Assembly (NCBI RefSeq): GCF_000718555.1
Contig: NZ_JOAN01000032.1
Location: 1 to 64,000, forward strand
DNA: 64,000 bases
DNA from: Micromonospora chokoriensis
Lineage (GTDB): Bacteria; Actinomycetota; Actinomycetes; Mycobacteriales; Micromonosporaceae
Direction: 5' to 3'
A program made the position numbers and the translations under genes. Of the stretch, positions 48,775 through 57,429 are shown one piece after another. The number at the start of each line of letters is the position of its first letter. The first letter of the stretch is position 1. The notes under the pieces were generated by a model that was given only the letters and a program-made list of their open reading frames with translations, did not search any database and had not been told where the DNA came from.

Positions 48775-50376
48775 TCAGCTGGCTGCTTCGATCTTGACGA
48801 GGTTGACCCGCTGGAACAGGTCCATCTCGACGTTCTTGACCTTGGACGAGTGGCCGAACACGTTCTGGCCGAAGCGCAGCGGGATCACCGGCATGTCCTT
48901 GGCCAGGATGTCCTCCGCCTGCTGGTACTTGGCGATCGCCTCGTCCTGCGTCTTGGCGGCGGAACCCTCCTTGACCAGCTTGTCGAACTCCGGGTTGCTG
49001 TAGCCGTAGTAGTTCGACGAGCCGTTGGTGCTGTACAGCGGGCCGAGGTAGTCCTCCATGGTCGGGTAGTCCATGACCCAACCCATCCGGAAGGCACCGA
49101 CCGGCGTCTTGTTCTCGACCTTGGTGAGCAGGTCGGCGAACTTCGGCTCGGCGACGCCGACGGCGTCGACACCCAGGTTGGCCTTGAGCTGGTTGACCGT
49201 CGCGTCGACCCAGTCCTTGTGACCGCCGTCGCCGTTGTACGAGATGACGATCTTCGCGGGACCACCGGCGGCCTGGTAGAGCTTCTTGGCCTCGGTCGGG
49301 TTGAACTCGCCCGCCTTGCCGGTGGTGTCGTCCCGGTAACCCGGCAGGATTGGCGAGACGAAGGAGCGTGCCGGCTGCTGCGAGCCCTTGAAGACCGACT
49401 TGGTGATCTCGTCACGGTCGATCGCCATCGAGATGGCCTTACGCACGTCCGGGTTGCTGTAGTCCTTGTCGTACGTCGGGAACGCCAGGAACTGGAACGA
49501 CGACATCGGGCTGGTCTGGTACCGGTCGCCCAGGTCGCTCTGCGCGGTGCTCATGCTCTCGGTCGGGATCGTGGGCAGCACGTCCAGGTTGTCCGCCTGA
49601 ACGTCCGCGTACGCCGCGCTCAGCTGCTGGTAGATCCGGAACTCGATGTTCTTGACCTTGGGCTTCTCACCCGGGTACGCGTCGTAGCGCTCGACGTCGA
49701 TCTTGCTGTCGTGCTGCCAGGTGCCCTTCATCTTGAAGGGGCCCTGCCCGATCGGCGCCTGCTCGTAGCCGTCCTTGAGCACGCCCGGAGCCGAGAACGC
49801 GGCGTCCGGCAGTGGGAAGAACGCGTTGTAGCCGAGCGTGGTCTTGAAGTCGATGTACGGCGCGGAGAGCGTCACGGTGAAGGTGGAGTCGTCGACCTTC
49901 TTCAGGCCGGACAGCTCCTTGGCCTTCGGCGCCTTGCCCTGCAGGTCCGCGTACCCTTCGATCTTGTCGAAGAAGGGGTTCGTGTCCTGGCCGTTGGGGG
50001 CGTACGCGCCGTAGTTCCACGCGTTGATGTAGTTCTGGGACGTGACCTTCTCACCGTTGTGGAAGGTGAAGCCGTCCTTGAGCTTGATCGTCCAGACCTT
50101 GTTGTCGGACGAGGTGATCGACTGAGCGGCGACCTCGTACGGCTTGTTCTGGGCGTCGTAGTCGACGAGTGGGCTGAACAGGCCGGCGAGCACCTGCGAC
50201 CCGGACGTCTCGGTGGTGTTGGTGGGAACCAGGTGCTTCGGCTCGGCGATCTGAATGCTGACCGCTGAGCTGCCGTTGCCGCCGGATCCACCATCTCCGC
50301 CGCTGCCGCAGGCCGCGAGGCCCAGCGTCACCGCGAGCGGGAGGGCGGTCCAGGCGGCGAGTCTACGAACTCGCAT
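48775..50376 (-). CDS. Peptide ABC transporter substrate-binding lipoprotein 2
   Basis: This 533-residue family 5 binding protein has lipobox LGLAACG with C23 and a Gly/Ser tether. GAGGAGG precedes the ATG. HLVPTNTTETSGSQVLAGLFSPL and the C-terminal IPLRFGQ are the usual peptide-binding lobes. It heads the leftward operon binding protein, B, C, D, F. Sequence similarity to the copy at 25.4 kb is clear but moderate, so ligand ranges may differ. Confidence 0.94.
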   Translation of the reverse strand: MRVRRLAAWTALPLAVTLGLAACGSGGDGGSGGNGSSAVSIQIAEPKHLVPTNTTETSGSQVLAGLFSPLVDYDAQNKPYEVAAQSITSSDNKVWTIKLKDGFTFHNGEKVTSQNYINAWNYGAYAPNGQDTNPFFDKIEGYADLQGKAPKAKELSGLKKVDDSTFTVTLSAPYIDFKTTLGYNAFFPLPDAAFSAPGVLKDGYEQAPIGQGPFKMKGTWQHDSKIDVERYDAYPGEKPKVKNIEFRIYQQLSAAYADVQADNLDVLPTIPTESMSTAQSDLGDRYQTSPMSSFQFLAFPTYDKDYSNPDVRKAISMAIDRDEITKSVFKGSQQPARSFVSPILPGYRDDTTGKAGEFNPTEAKKLYQAAGGPAKIVISYNGDGGHKDWVDATVNQLKANLGVDAVGVAEPKFADLLTKVENKTPVGAFRMGWVMDYPTMEDYLGPLYSTNGSSNYYGYSNPEFDKLVKEGSAAKTQDEAIAKYQQAEDILAKDMPVIPLRFGQNVFGHSSKVKNVEMDLFQRVNLVKIEAAS

Positions 50377-50859
50377 TGAGCCTCCTCATCTCCTCACGCT
50401 GCGCAGTCATGCCCGACGCTGGGTTTACGCTGCGCAACAAGCGGCAACGGTAGGTCAGCGGCGGGCCATCGACAACGATGCGGTGGCAGGTCAATAACGG
50501 TCCGGGGTTGCCGCCCTTGCCGGGACCGGGCAGATCTGCTAGGGAAAACCAGGTTTAGCGGCTTTCGCCTGCGGATATTCGGTCGGCCAACGAGATGGTT
50601 GGATCCGCTTGGGTTCGGCCGGTGCTCGCTGGGGCGGGGATCCGGTCTCTGCGGTGCTGGCCTGACCTGTCTGGTTCGACCGTGATCGAATCCACAAATT
50701 GTGACTGAGAGTGACTAGCGACACGTTACGCACGGTCACTCCTTCGATGGTCGGCCCAGGTGGATCTGGCGGCCCTGGCGGTCGACCCATCAGGGCGGCG
50801 GCGGGTCGCCCGGGCGAGGTCGTCTGAACCGCGGGTGGCGGCCGTGAGACGATCTGGTC
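50377..50859. other. 483-bp divergent intergenic region
   Basis: It separates the leftward binding-protein gene from folD. It probably holds both promoters. I see no gene, repeat, ZTP riboswitch or other named element. Confidence 0.4.
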
Positions 50860-51720
50860 GTGACGGCGACGCTTCTGGACGGCAAGGCAACCGCAGCGGA
50901 GATCAAGGACGAGCTGCGCATACGGGTGAAGGCGCTCGCGGAACGCGGCATCATCCCCGGGCTCGGCACGGTGCTGGTCGGGGCAGACCCGGGCAGCCAG
51001 GCGTACGTCAACGGCAAGCACCGCGACTGCGCCGAGGTGGGCATCGCCTCGATCCGCCGCGAACTGCCGGCCGACGCCACCCAGCAGCAGGTCGACGACG
51101 TGATCGCCGAGCTGAACGCCGACCCGGCGTGCCACGGCTACATCGTCCAGCTGCCGCTGCCGGCCCACCTCGACACCCAGCGGGTGCTGGAGTTGATCGA
51201 CCCGGACAAGGACGCCGACGGTCTGCACCCGGTCAACCTGGGTCGACTCGTCCTCGGCTACGACGGCCCGCTGCCCTGCACCCCGCGCGGCATCGTCGAG
51301 CTGCTCCGCCGGCACGACGTGGCGCTGCGCGGCGCCACCGTCGCGGTGGTCGGCCGGGGCAACACCGTCGGTCGGCCGCTCGGGCTGCTGCTCACCCGGC
51401 GCAGCGAGAACGCAACGGTCACCCTGTGCCACACCGGCACCCTCGACATCGCCTCGCACACCCGGGCCGCCGACATCGTCATCGTCGCGGCCGGGGTGCC
51501 GGGTCTGCTCACCGCCGACATGATCAAGCCCGGCGCGGTCGTGGTCGACGTCGGCATCACGCGCGTGATCGGCGCGGACGGCAAGGGCCGCTACACCGGT
51601 GATGTGGATCCGGAGGTGGCCGAGACGGCCGGCGCGCTGGTCCCCATGCCTGGCGGCGTGGGCCCAATGACCCGGGCCATGCTGCTCACCAACGTCGTGG
51701 AGCGCGCCGAGCGAGGCTGA
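50860..51720 (+). CDS. folD: Methylenetetrahydrofolate dehydrogenase/cyclohydrolase
   Basis: The 286-residue bifunctional enzyme interconverts 5,10-methylene-, methenyl- and 10-formyl-THF. Catalytic K53 lies in AYVNGKHR, and Y49 is nearby. GYIVQLPLP and PVNLGRL are conserved, the Rossmann loop is [12 protein letters not shown], and [10 protein letters not shown] closes the active site. It starts at a GTG. It supplies formyl groups for purN and purH. Confidence 0.96.
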   Translation: MTATLLDGKATAAEIKDELRIRVKALAERGIIPGLGTVLVGADPGSQAYVNGKHRDCAEVGIASIRRELPADATQQQVDDVIAELNADPACHGYIVQLPLPAHLDTQRVLELIDPDKDADGLHPVNLGRLVLGYDGPLPCTPRGIVELLRRHDVALRGATVAVVGRGNTVGRPLGLLLTRRSENATVTLCHTGTLDIASHTRAADIVIVAAGVPGLLTADMIKPGAVVVDVGITRVIGADGKGRYTGDVDPEVAETAGALVPMPGGVGPMTRAMLLTNVVERAERG

Positions 51721-51859
51721 CCCGCACGTCGGCAGCGCCGAACCAGGGCGGCGGTGACGTTCGCCCCATACCGGCGATGGCCGCCGCCCCTGGCCCGATC
51801 GGTGCCAGGATGACTGATACGGTCCGGAAAACCGACTGGTATCAGGGAGTGGGACGACC

Positions 51860-52810
51860 ATGGGTAAGAAGGTCACTGTCGTCGGGGCTGGCTTCTACGG
51901 CTCCACCACCGCACAGCGCCTGGCCGAGTACGACGTCTTCGACACCGTAGTGATCACCGACATCGTGGAGGGCAAGCCCGCGGGCCTCGCACTCGACCTC
52001 AACCAGTCCCGGGCCATCGAGGGCTTCGAGACCAAGGTGGTCGGCGTGACGACCGGCGCCAACGGCGAGGGCTACGAGGCCATCGAGGGCTCCGACGTCG
52101 TCGTGATCACCGCTGGCCTGCCGCGGAAGCCCGGCATGAGCCGGATGGACCTGCTGGAGACCAACGCCAAGATCGTCCGCCAGGTCGCTGAGAACGTCGC
52201 AAAGTACGCCCCGAACGCCGTCGTCATCGTGGTCTCCAACCCGCTGGACGAGATGACCGCGCTGGCCCAGCTCGCCACCCAGTTCCCGAAGAACCGGGTG
52301 CTCGGCCAGGCCGGCATGCTCGACACCGCCCGGTTCAGCAACTTCGTCGCCGAGGCGCTCAACGTGCCGGTGGCGTCGGTACGCACGCTGACCCTCGGCT
52401 CGCACGGCGACACCATGGTCCCGGTGCCGTCGAAGAGCACCGTCAACGGCAAGCCGCTGCGTGAGGCGATGCCGGCCGAGCAGATCGAGGAGCTGGTCGT
52501 CAAGACCCGCAACGGTGGCGCCGAGGTGGTCGCGCTGCTCAAGACCGGTTCGGCGTACTACGCTCCGTCCGCCGCTGCCGCCCGGATGGCGAAGGCCGTC
52601 GCGGAGGACTCCGGCGAGGTCATGCCGGTCTGCGCCTGGGTCGACGGCGAGTACGGCATCTCCGGCGTCTACCTGGGTGTCGAGGCCGCGATCGGCGCCG
52701 AGGGCGTCAAGCGGGTCGTCGAGACCGACCTGGACGCCGACGAGCGCGCCAGCCTCCTGGAGGCCGCCGAAGCCGTCCGCGCCAAGCAGGGCGACATCTC
52801 CAGCATGTAG
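51860..52810 (+). CDS. mdh: Malate dehydrogenase (LDH-like group)
   Basis: The protein has 316 residues. The NAD-binding loop is VVGAGFYGSTTA with acidic D at VITDI for NAD specificity. The substrate loop is LPRKPGMSRMDLL, with Arg at the malate-selective position. The catalytic H182 is in GSHGDTMVP. This is the LDH-like malate dehydrogenase type. GGGAGTG precedes the ATG. Confidence 0.95.
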   Translation: MGKKVTVVGAGFYGSTTAQRLAEYDVFDTVVITDIVEGKPAGLALDLNQSRAIEGFETKVVGVTTGANGEGYEAIEGSDVVVITAGLPRKPGMSRMDLLETNAKIVRQVAENVAKYAPNAVVIVVSNPLDEMTALAQLATQFPKNRVLGQAGMLDTARFSNFVAEALNVPVASVRTLTLGSHGDTMVPVPSKSTVNGKPLREAMPAEQIEELVVKTRNGGAEVVALLKTGSAYYAPSAAAARMAKAVAEDSGEVMPVCAWVDGEYGISGVYLGVEAAIGAEGVKRVVETDLDADERASLLEAAEAVRAKQGDISSM

Positions 52811-52830
52811 TTCCCCGAACCACCGCTTTA

Positions 52831-52866
52831 CGAAGGGCGCGCCGGCTTCCGCCGGCGCGCCCTTCG
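52831..52866. terminator. Terminator after mdh
   Basis: A perfect 16-bp inverted repeat (52831-52846 against 52851-52866) with loop TTCC lies 20 bp past the mdh stop. Confidence 0.9.
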
Positions 52867-52889
52867 CGTCCGTGCCCCGGCCCGCCCCC

Positions 52890-52950
52890 GGTGATCATGA
52901 AGTTATTGCCCGGCTAAGCGGCGTGTCGGCGCAATAACTTCATGATCACC
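52890..52950. repeat. Dispersed palindrome, family A copy 3
   Basis: The arms GGTGATCATGAAGTTATTGC (52890-52909) and 52931-52950 are perfectly complementary over 20 bp with a 21-nt loop. It lies between mdh and the convergent MBL gene and forms the 3' end of the latter's coding sequence, including its TAA stop. Confidence 0.88.
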
Positions 52951-53763
52951 CCGCGCGGGGTGGGGTGGGGTGGGGGTGAAGGGGGCGCCTAGGTGGGGGG
53001 TGGCTAGCAGGGTGGGGGAGTGGGTGCGGAGGGCGGCCAGTCGGGATCGGCGGGCCTGTTCCGGGTCCACCTCGTGGGCGTACGCCAGGTCGGGGTCGAC
53101 GAGTTGCACCATGTGCACCAGCAGGTCGCCGGTGAGCAGCATCCGGTCATCGGCCGAGGTCACCAGCACCGACTGGTGACCGGGGGTGTGGCCGGGAGTG
53201 GACAGCAGACGTACCGCTGGGGTGAGGGTGGCCTCGCCGTCGACCACCCGGAGTTGGCCCGCGGCGCGCAAGGGTGCGATCAGGCCGGCCGGCAGCCCCG
53301 GGTTGATCGTCTCCGCCGCGTCGAGTTCGGCGCGCTGCACCAGGTAGCTCGCGTTCGGGAAGTACGGCCGCCCTGGCGTGCCGGTGACCGCCCAGCCGAT
53401 GTGGTCGCTGTGCAGGTGGGTCAGGACGACAGTGTCGACGTCGGCCGGGTCGATCCCGGCGGCCGCCAGCTCGGCGGGCATCCGGCCGGGCACCGGCGCC
53501 CAGCTGGCGGCGGGTGCGTCGGTCGGGCCGATCCCGGCGTCGACAAGCGTGACCGGCCCGTCGTCGGCGCGGATCGCGAAGCTGCGGAATGGCAGCCACC
53601 ACTGCCCGTCGACGGTCACCGAGGCGGGGTCGAGTCGGTCTGCCTCCCGCCAGTGGGCCGCCGTGGCGTGCGGAAACGCCTCCGCGCGGGGCTGGAAGAA
53701 GGCACCCTCCCCGTCGGTCAGGGCCGTCACCGTGATACACCCGAGAGTGCGGCTCAGTGGCAT
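52903..53763 (-). CDS. MBL-fold metallo-hydrolase
   Basis: The protein has 286 residues. The zinc motif H-x-H-x-D-H is in LTHLHSDHIGW; STPGHTPGHQS and LLTGDLL complete the metallo-beta-lactamase fold, and TLVDAGIGPTD is the early strand. Class resembles AHL-lactonase/arylesterase-like hydrolases, but the substrate is unknown. The last ~15 residues (GDHEVIAPTRRLAGQ) are encoded by the family A palindrome, which also supplies the stop codon, so the natural C-terminus was probably extended by repeat insertion. Confidence 0.9.
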   Translation of the reverse strand: MPLSRTLGCITVTALTDGEGAFFQPRAEAFPHATAAHWREADRLDPASVTVDGQWWLPFRSFAIRADDGPVTLVDAGIGPTDAPAASWAPVPGRMPAELAAAGIDPADVDTVVLTHLHSDHIGWAVTGTPGRPYFPNASYLVQRAELDAAETINPGLPAGLIAPLRAAGQLRVVDGEATLTPAVRLLSTPGHTPGHQSVLVTSADDRMLLTGDLLVHMVQLVDPDLAYAHEVDPEQARRSRLAALRTHSPTLLATPHLGAPFTPTPPHPARGDHEVIAPTRRLAGQ

Positions 53764-53901
53764 CGGGCGATGATGCCAGGGAACTCCTGTGCCGCGCAGC
53801 CCGGTTTCCGCCGGCCGGTCGAGGCCGGCTGGGGGCTGCCGGCCCAATTGCAGTACGCTCGTACTGCTTGAGCACGTGTCCCCCGAGAGGAGCGCCGGCC
53901 G

Positions 53902-55119
53902 ATGGCGAAGATCAAGGTAAACAACCCGGTCGTAGAACTCGACGGCGACGAGATGACCCGGATCATCTGGAAGCAGATCCGGGAGCAGCTGATCCTGCCC
54001 TACCTCGACGTCGACCTGCACTACTACGACCTGTCGATCCAGCACCGTGACGAGACCAACGACCAGGTCACGATCGACGCCGCCAACGCCATCAAGGAGC
54101 ACGGCGTCGGCGTCAAGTGCGCGACCATCACCCCGGACGAGGCCCGGGTCGAGGAGTTCGGCCTGAAGAAGATGTGGCGGTCGCCCAACGGCACCATCCG
54201 CAACATCCTCGGCGGCGTCGTCTTCCGTGAGCCGATCATCATGTCCAACGTGCCGCGGCTGGTCCCCGGCTGGACCAAGCCGATCATCATCGGCCGGCAC
54301 GCCCACGGTGACCAGTACAAGGCCACCGACTTCGTCGTCCCCGGCCCGGGCACGGTGACCATCACCTACACCCCCGCCGACGGCGGCGCGCCGATGGAGA
54401 TGGAGGTCGCCAACTTCTCCGGCGGCGGCATCGCCATGGGCATGTACAACTACGACGAGTCGATCCGGGACTTCGCCCGGGCGTCGTTCCGGTACGGCCT
54501 GGACCGCAACTACCCGGTCTACCTGTCCACCAAGAACACCATCCTCAAGGCGTACGACGGCCGGTTCAAGGACATCTTCGCTGAGGTGTTCGAGGCCGAG
54601 TTCAAGGCCGAGTTCGCCGCTGCCGGCATCACCTACGAGCACCGGCTGATCGACGACATGGTCGCCGCCGCGCTCAAGTGGGAGGGCGGCTACGTCTGGG
54701 CCTGCAAGAACTACGACGGTGACGTGCAGTCCGACACCGTCGCGCAGGGCTTCGGCTCGCTGGGTCTGATGACCTCCGTGCTGCTCTCCCCGGACGGTCG
54801 GACCGTCGAGGCCGAGGCCGCGCACGGCACGGTCACCCGGCACTACCGGCAGTACCAGAAGGGCGAGAAGACCTCGACCAACCCGATCGCGTCGATCTAC
54901 GCCTGGACCCGTGGCCTGGCCCACCGGGGCAAGCTGGACGGCACCCCGGCGGTCACCGAGTTCGCCAACACCCTGGAGCAGGTCATCGTCGACACCGTCG
55001 AAGGCGGCCAGATGACCAAGGACCTCTCGCTGCTCATCTCGCGCGACGCTCCGTGGCTGACCACCGACGAGTTCATGAACGCGCTCGACGAGAACCTGGC
55101 CCGCAAGATCGGCGCCTGA
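53902..55119 (+). CDS. icd: NADP-dependent isocitrate dehydrogenase
   Basis: This 405-residue homodimeric IDH is of the eukaryote-like (IDH1/IDH2) type rather than the E. coli type. Features include [41 protein letters not shown] for isocitrate, [14 protein letters not shown] and [10 protein letters not shown] for NADP. GAGAGGAG precedes the ATG. It acts in the TCA cycle and produces NADPH. Confidence 0.97.
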   Translation: MAKIKVNNPVVELDGDEMTRIIWKQIREQLILPYLDVDLHYYDLSIQHRDETNDQVTIDAANAIKEHGVGVKCATITPDEARVEEFGLKKMWRSPNGTIRNILGGVVFREPIIMSNVPRLVPGWTKPIIIGRHAHGDQYKATDFVVPGPGTVTITYTPADGGAPMEMEVANFSGGGIAMGMYNYDESIRDFARASFRYGLDRNYPVYLSTKNTILKAYDGRFKDIFAEVFEAEFKAEFAAAGITYEHRLIDDMVAAALKWEGGYVWACKNYDGDVQSDTVAQGFGSLGLMTSVLLSPDGRTVEAEAAHGTVTRHYRQYQKGEKTSTNPIASIYAWTRGLAHRGKLDGTPAVTEFANTLEQVIVDTVEGGQMTKDLSLLISRDAPWLTTDEFMNALDENLARKIGA

Positions 55120-55142
55120 TCCAGGCGTACCGCGTCATCGAA

Positions 55143-55167
55143 GCCCGCCGGCACCCTGCCGGCGGGC
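55143..55167 (+). terminator. Terminator after icd
   Basis: GCCCGCCGGCA (55143-55153) pairs perfectly with 55157-55167 across a CCC loop, 23 bp past the stop. Confidence 0.82.
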
Positions 55168-55201
55168 GTCGGCGTGTCCGGCGCTGACGCGCCGACCGGC
55201 G

Positions 55202-55396
55202 TCACTGCGGTCGGCGCGCCTCGTTGACCAGGATGGACGAGATGCCAGTCGAGTCCAGGAAGGTTGACCTCGGTCGACCCGCGGCACCCGTGCGCCGATC
55301 AGCCAGCCTTCCCGGCTGTGCCGTGCACAGCCAGCCGTCCCTTCCCTGCGGGGGGCCCTGTCCCGGGCCCCCCGCGCCCTGTTTCCCGCCACTCAC
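55202..55396 (-). pseudogene. Possible remnant of a STAS-domain (anti-sigma antagonist) gene
   Basis: A 64-codon frame ends in RSTFLDSTGISSILVNEARR, which resembles the D-S-[ST]-G phosphorylation-site region of SpoIIAA-like proteins. The rest of the frame is low-complexity and overlaps a terminator hairpin. No ribosome-binding site or complete domain is present. This may be chance similarity. Confidence 0.25.
55348..55375 (-). terminator. Terminator after galT
   Basis: A perfect 11-bp stem (GCGGGGGGCCC, 55348-55358, against 55365-55375) with a 6-nt loop lies downstream of the leftward galT. Confidence 0.8.
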
Positions 55397-55420
55397 CGCA
55401 CAGCGGGAGTGCAGCGCGGC

Positions 55421-56497
55421 TCAGGCGGCGCGCAGCAGGTCGGCGGCGCGCTCCGGGGAGATGTCGTTGATGAAGACGCCCATCGCGGACTCGGAGCCCG
55501 CCAGGTACTTCAGCTTGTCGGTGGCCCGCCGGATGCTGAACAGCTGTAGGTGCAGGTGGCCCAGCTCGCGATCGATCCGCACGGGCGCCTGGTGCCAGGC
55601 CGAGATATACGGCATCGGCATGTCGAACAGGCCGTCGAAGCGGCGCAGCAGGTCCAGGTAGAGCGGCCCGAACGCGTCCCGCTCGCTGTCGCTGAGCGCC
55701 GGGATGTCCGGCACGACGCGGTGCGGCGCGAGGTGCACCTCGAACGGCCAGCGCGCGGCCGCCGGGACGAACGCCGTCCAGTGTTCGTTCTCGGCGACCA
55801 CCCGGTCGCCGGTGGCGCGCTCGGCGGCCAGCACGTCCGCGTACAGGTTGCCCCCGCCGGTCCGCTCGGCGTGCCGGCGTGCCGCGGCCAGCAGCGCGCG
55901 GGTGCGCGGCGTCACGAAGGGGTACGCGTAGATCTGCCCGTGCGGGTGGTGCAGCGTCACGCCGATCTCGACGCCCCGGTTCTCGAAGCAGAAGACCTGC
56001 TCGACGCCGGGCAGCTCGCCGAGCACCTCGGTGCGGTCGGCGAGCGCGTCCAGCACGGTACGGACCCGGCGCGGCGGCAGGCTGGCGAAGGAGGCGTTGT
56101 GGTCGGACGTGAAGCAGACCACCTCGCACCGACCGAGGCCGGGCCGAACCGGTGTGAACGGGGTGATCTCCCCGGGCTCCTCGGCCACCCGGCCGCTCAG
56201 CGACGGGAAACGGTTCTCGAAGACCACCACGTCGTAGTCGGGTGCGGGGATCTCGGTCAGCCGGTCGCCCGCCGACGGGTCGAGGGGGCACTCGTTCGCC
56301 GGCGGGAGGAAGATGCGGGTCTGCCGGTGGGCGGCGATCGCCACCCACTCGTCGCTAAGTGGGTCGTAACGCAGCTGCGACGCGGGTGGAGACGGCGGCA
56401 GGTCCCGGCGGTCCGGTTGGTCCCGGACGGCGTCGTCGCGCTCGTCGAAGTAGATCAGCTCCCGGCCGTCGGCCAGGTCGATCGCGGTGCGCTTCAC
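55421..56497 (-). CDS. galT: Galactose-1-phosphate uridylyltransferase
   Basis: This 358-residue Leloir-pathway enzyme exchanges UMP between UDP-glucose and galactose-1-phosphate. The nucleophilic H186 is in HHPHGQIYAYPF (residues 183-194), with Q188 following. SDHNASFASL and the C-terminal HLHLQLFSIRR complete the site. The GTG start overlaps the DeoR gene by 4 bp (GTGA), so the two are co-translated. No galK or galE is adjacent on this side. Confidence 0.95.
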   Translation of the reverse strand: MKRTAIDLADGRELIYFDERDDAVRDQPDRRDLPPSPPASQLRYDPLSDEWVAIAAHRQTRIFLPPANECPLDPSAGDRLTEIPAPDYDVVVFENRFPSLSGRVAEEPGEITPFTPVRPGLGRCEVVCFTSDHNASFASLPPRRVRTVLDALADRTEVLGELPGVEQVFCFENRGVEIGVTLHHPHGQIYAYPFVTPRTRALLAAARRHAERTGGGNLYADVLAAERATGDRVVAENEHWTAFVPAAARWPFEVHLAPHRVVPDIPALSDSERDAFGPLYLDLLRRFDGLFDMPMPYISAWHQAPVRIDRELGHLHLQLFSIRRATDKLKYLAGSESAMGVFINDISPERAADLLRAA

Positions 56498-57318
56498 GGC
56501 GCCGTCCCCTCAGTCGTCGGCGTGCGCGTCACGCGGCCCGCCCCTGTCGCGTTCACCATGATCAGTTCGCCCACCTGTTCGCCGAGTATCTGTTGCGCGG
56601 GCGGGGGCAGCCGGTCGTCGCTGACCAGTACGTGGGCTGCCGCCAGCTCGACGATCGAGGAGATCCCCACGGTGCCCCACTTGGTGTGGTCGGCGAGCAC
56701 CACCAGTTGGTCCGCCGCCGCCACGAGGGCCCGGTCGGTCTCCGCCTCCATGAGGTTCGGGGTGGTGAAGCCGGCCCGTTCGGTGATGCCGTGCACGCCC
56801 AGGAAGAGCAGGTCCAGGTGCAGTGACCGGATGGCCCCGACCGCGAGTGGGCCGACCAGCGCGTCCGACGGTGTGCGTACGCCGCCGGTGAGCACCACCG
56901 TCTGGTCCGGGCGGCCCCCGGCGTGCAGGATCTCGGCGACCGGCAGCGAGTTGGTCACCACGGTCAGGTCGGGCACGTCCACCAGCCGGCGGGCCAGCTC
57001 GGCCGTGGTGGTGCCGGCGGAGAGCGCGACCGCGGCTCCCGGTCGGACCAGCTGAGCCGCCCGGTCGGCGATGGCGGCCTTCTCCGGCAGTTGGCGGACG
57101 GACTTGGCGTCGAAGCCCGGCTCGTCGGTGGAACTCGGCCCGGTCTTGGTGGCGCCACCGTGCACCTTGGCCAGCAGGCCGCGCTCGTGCAGAGCCTCCA
57201 GGTCGCGCCGGATGGTCATGTCGGAGACGGCGAACTCGCCTGCCAACTCGCTGACCCGGACGCCGCCGGTCGTGCGGACCCGCTCCAGGATGGCCGCCTG
57301 CCGCTGCTGAGCGAGCAT
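56494..57318 (-). CDS. DeoR/GlpR-family transcriptional regulator
   Basis: This 274-residue regulator starts at the ATG at 57318, chosen because GGGAGG lies upstream; a GTG at 57342 is an alternative. The N-terminal DeoR helix-turn-helix is RVSELAGEFAVSDMTIRRDL. The sugar-phosphate sensing domain has SAGTTTAELAR and VLADHTKWG. It precedes galT in one operon and probably represses it until a sugar phosphate binds. An inverted repeat at 57363-57384 in its promoter is a candidate operator. Confidence 0.93.
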   Translation of the reverse strand: MLAQQRQAAILERVRTTGGVRVSELAGEFAVSDMTIRRDLEALHERGLLAKVHGGATKTGPSSTDEPGFDAKSVRQLPEKAAIADRAAQLVRPGAAVALSAGTTTAELARRLVDVPDLTVVTNSLPVAEILHAGGRPDQTVVLTGGVRTPSDALVGPLAVGAIRSLHLDLLFLGVHGITERAGFTTPNLMEAETDRALVAAADQLVVLADHTKWGTVGISSIVELAAAHVLVSDDRLPPPAQQILGEQVGELIMVNATGAGRVTRTPTTEGTAP

Positions 57319-57362
57319 CCGCCGTGCCTCCCGGGGGTCCACATACCCTCACGCAGTCAAAC

Positions 57363-57384
57363 GTGTTCCAACAAAGATGAACAC
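57363..57384. promoter_or_regulatory. Candidate DeoR operator
   Basis: GTGTTC and GAACAC form a perfect 6-bp dyad with a 10-nt spacer, 45 bp upstream of the deoR-type start and in the gap shared with nothing else. Spacing suits a dimeric helix-turn-helix regulator. Autoregulation is inference. Confidence 0.45.
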
Positions 57385-57429
57385 TAGCGCGTAGTGGTCA
57401 GCGGTGGAAGAAAAGGGGTACGGCAACGC

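Noticed and set aside
52903..54924. A 673-residue minus-strand protein joining the MBL hydrolase to sequence opposite icd
   Set aside because: The part beyond 53763 is the antisense of icd. The MBL domain starts naturally at the ATG at 53763.
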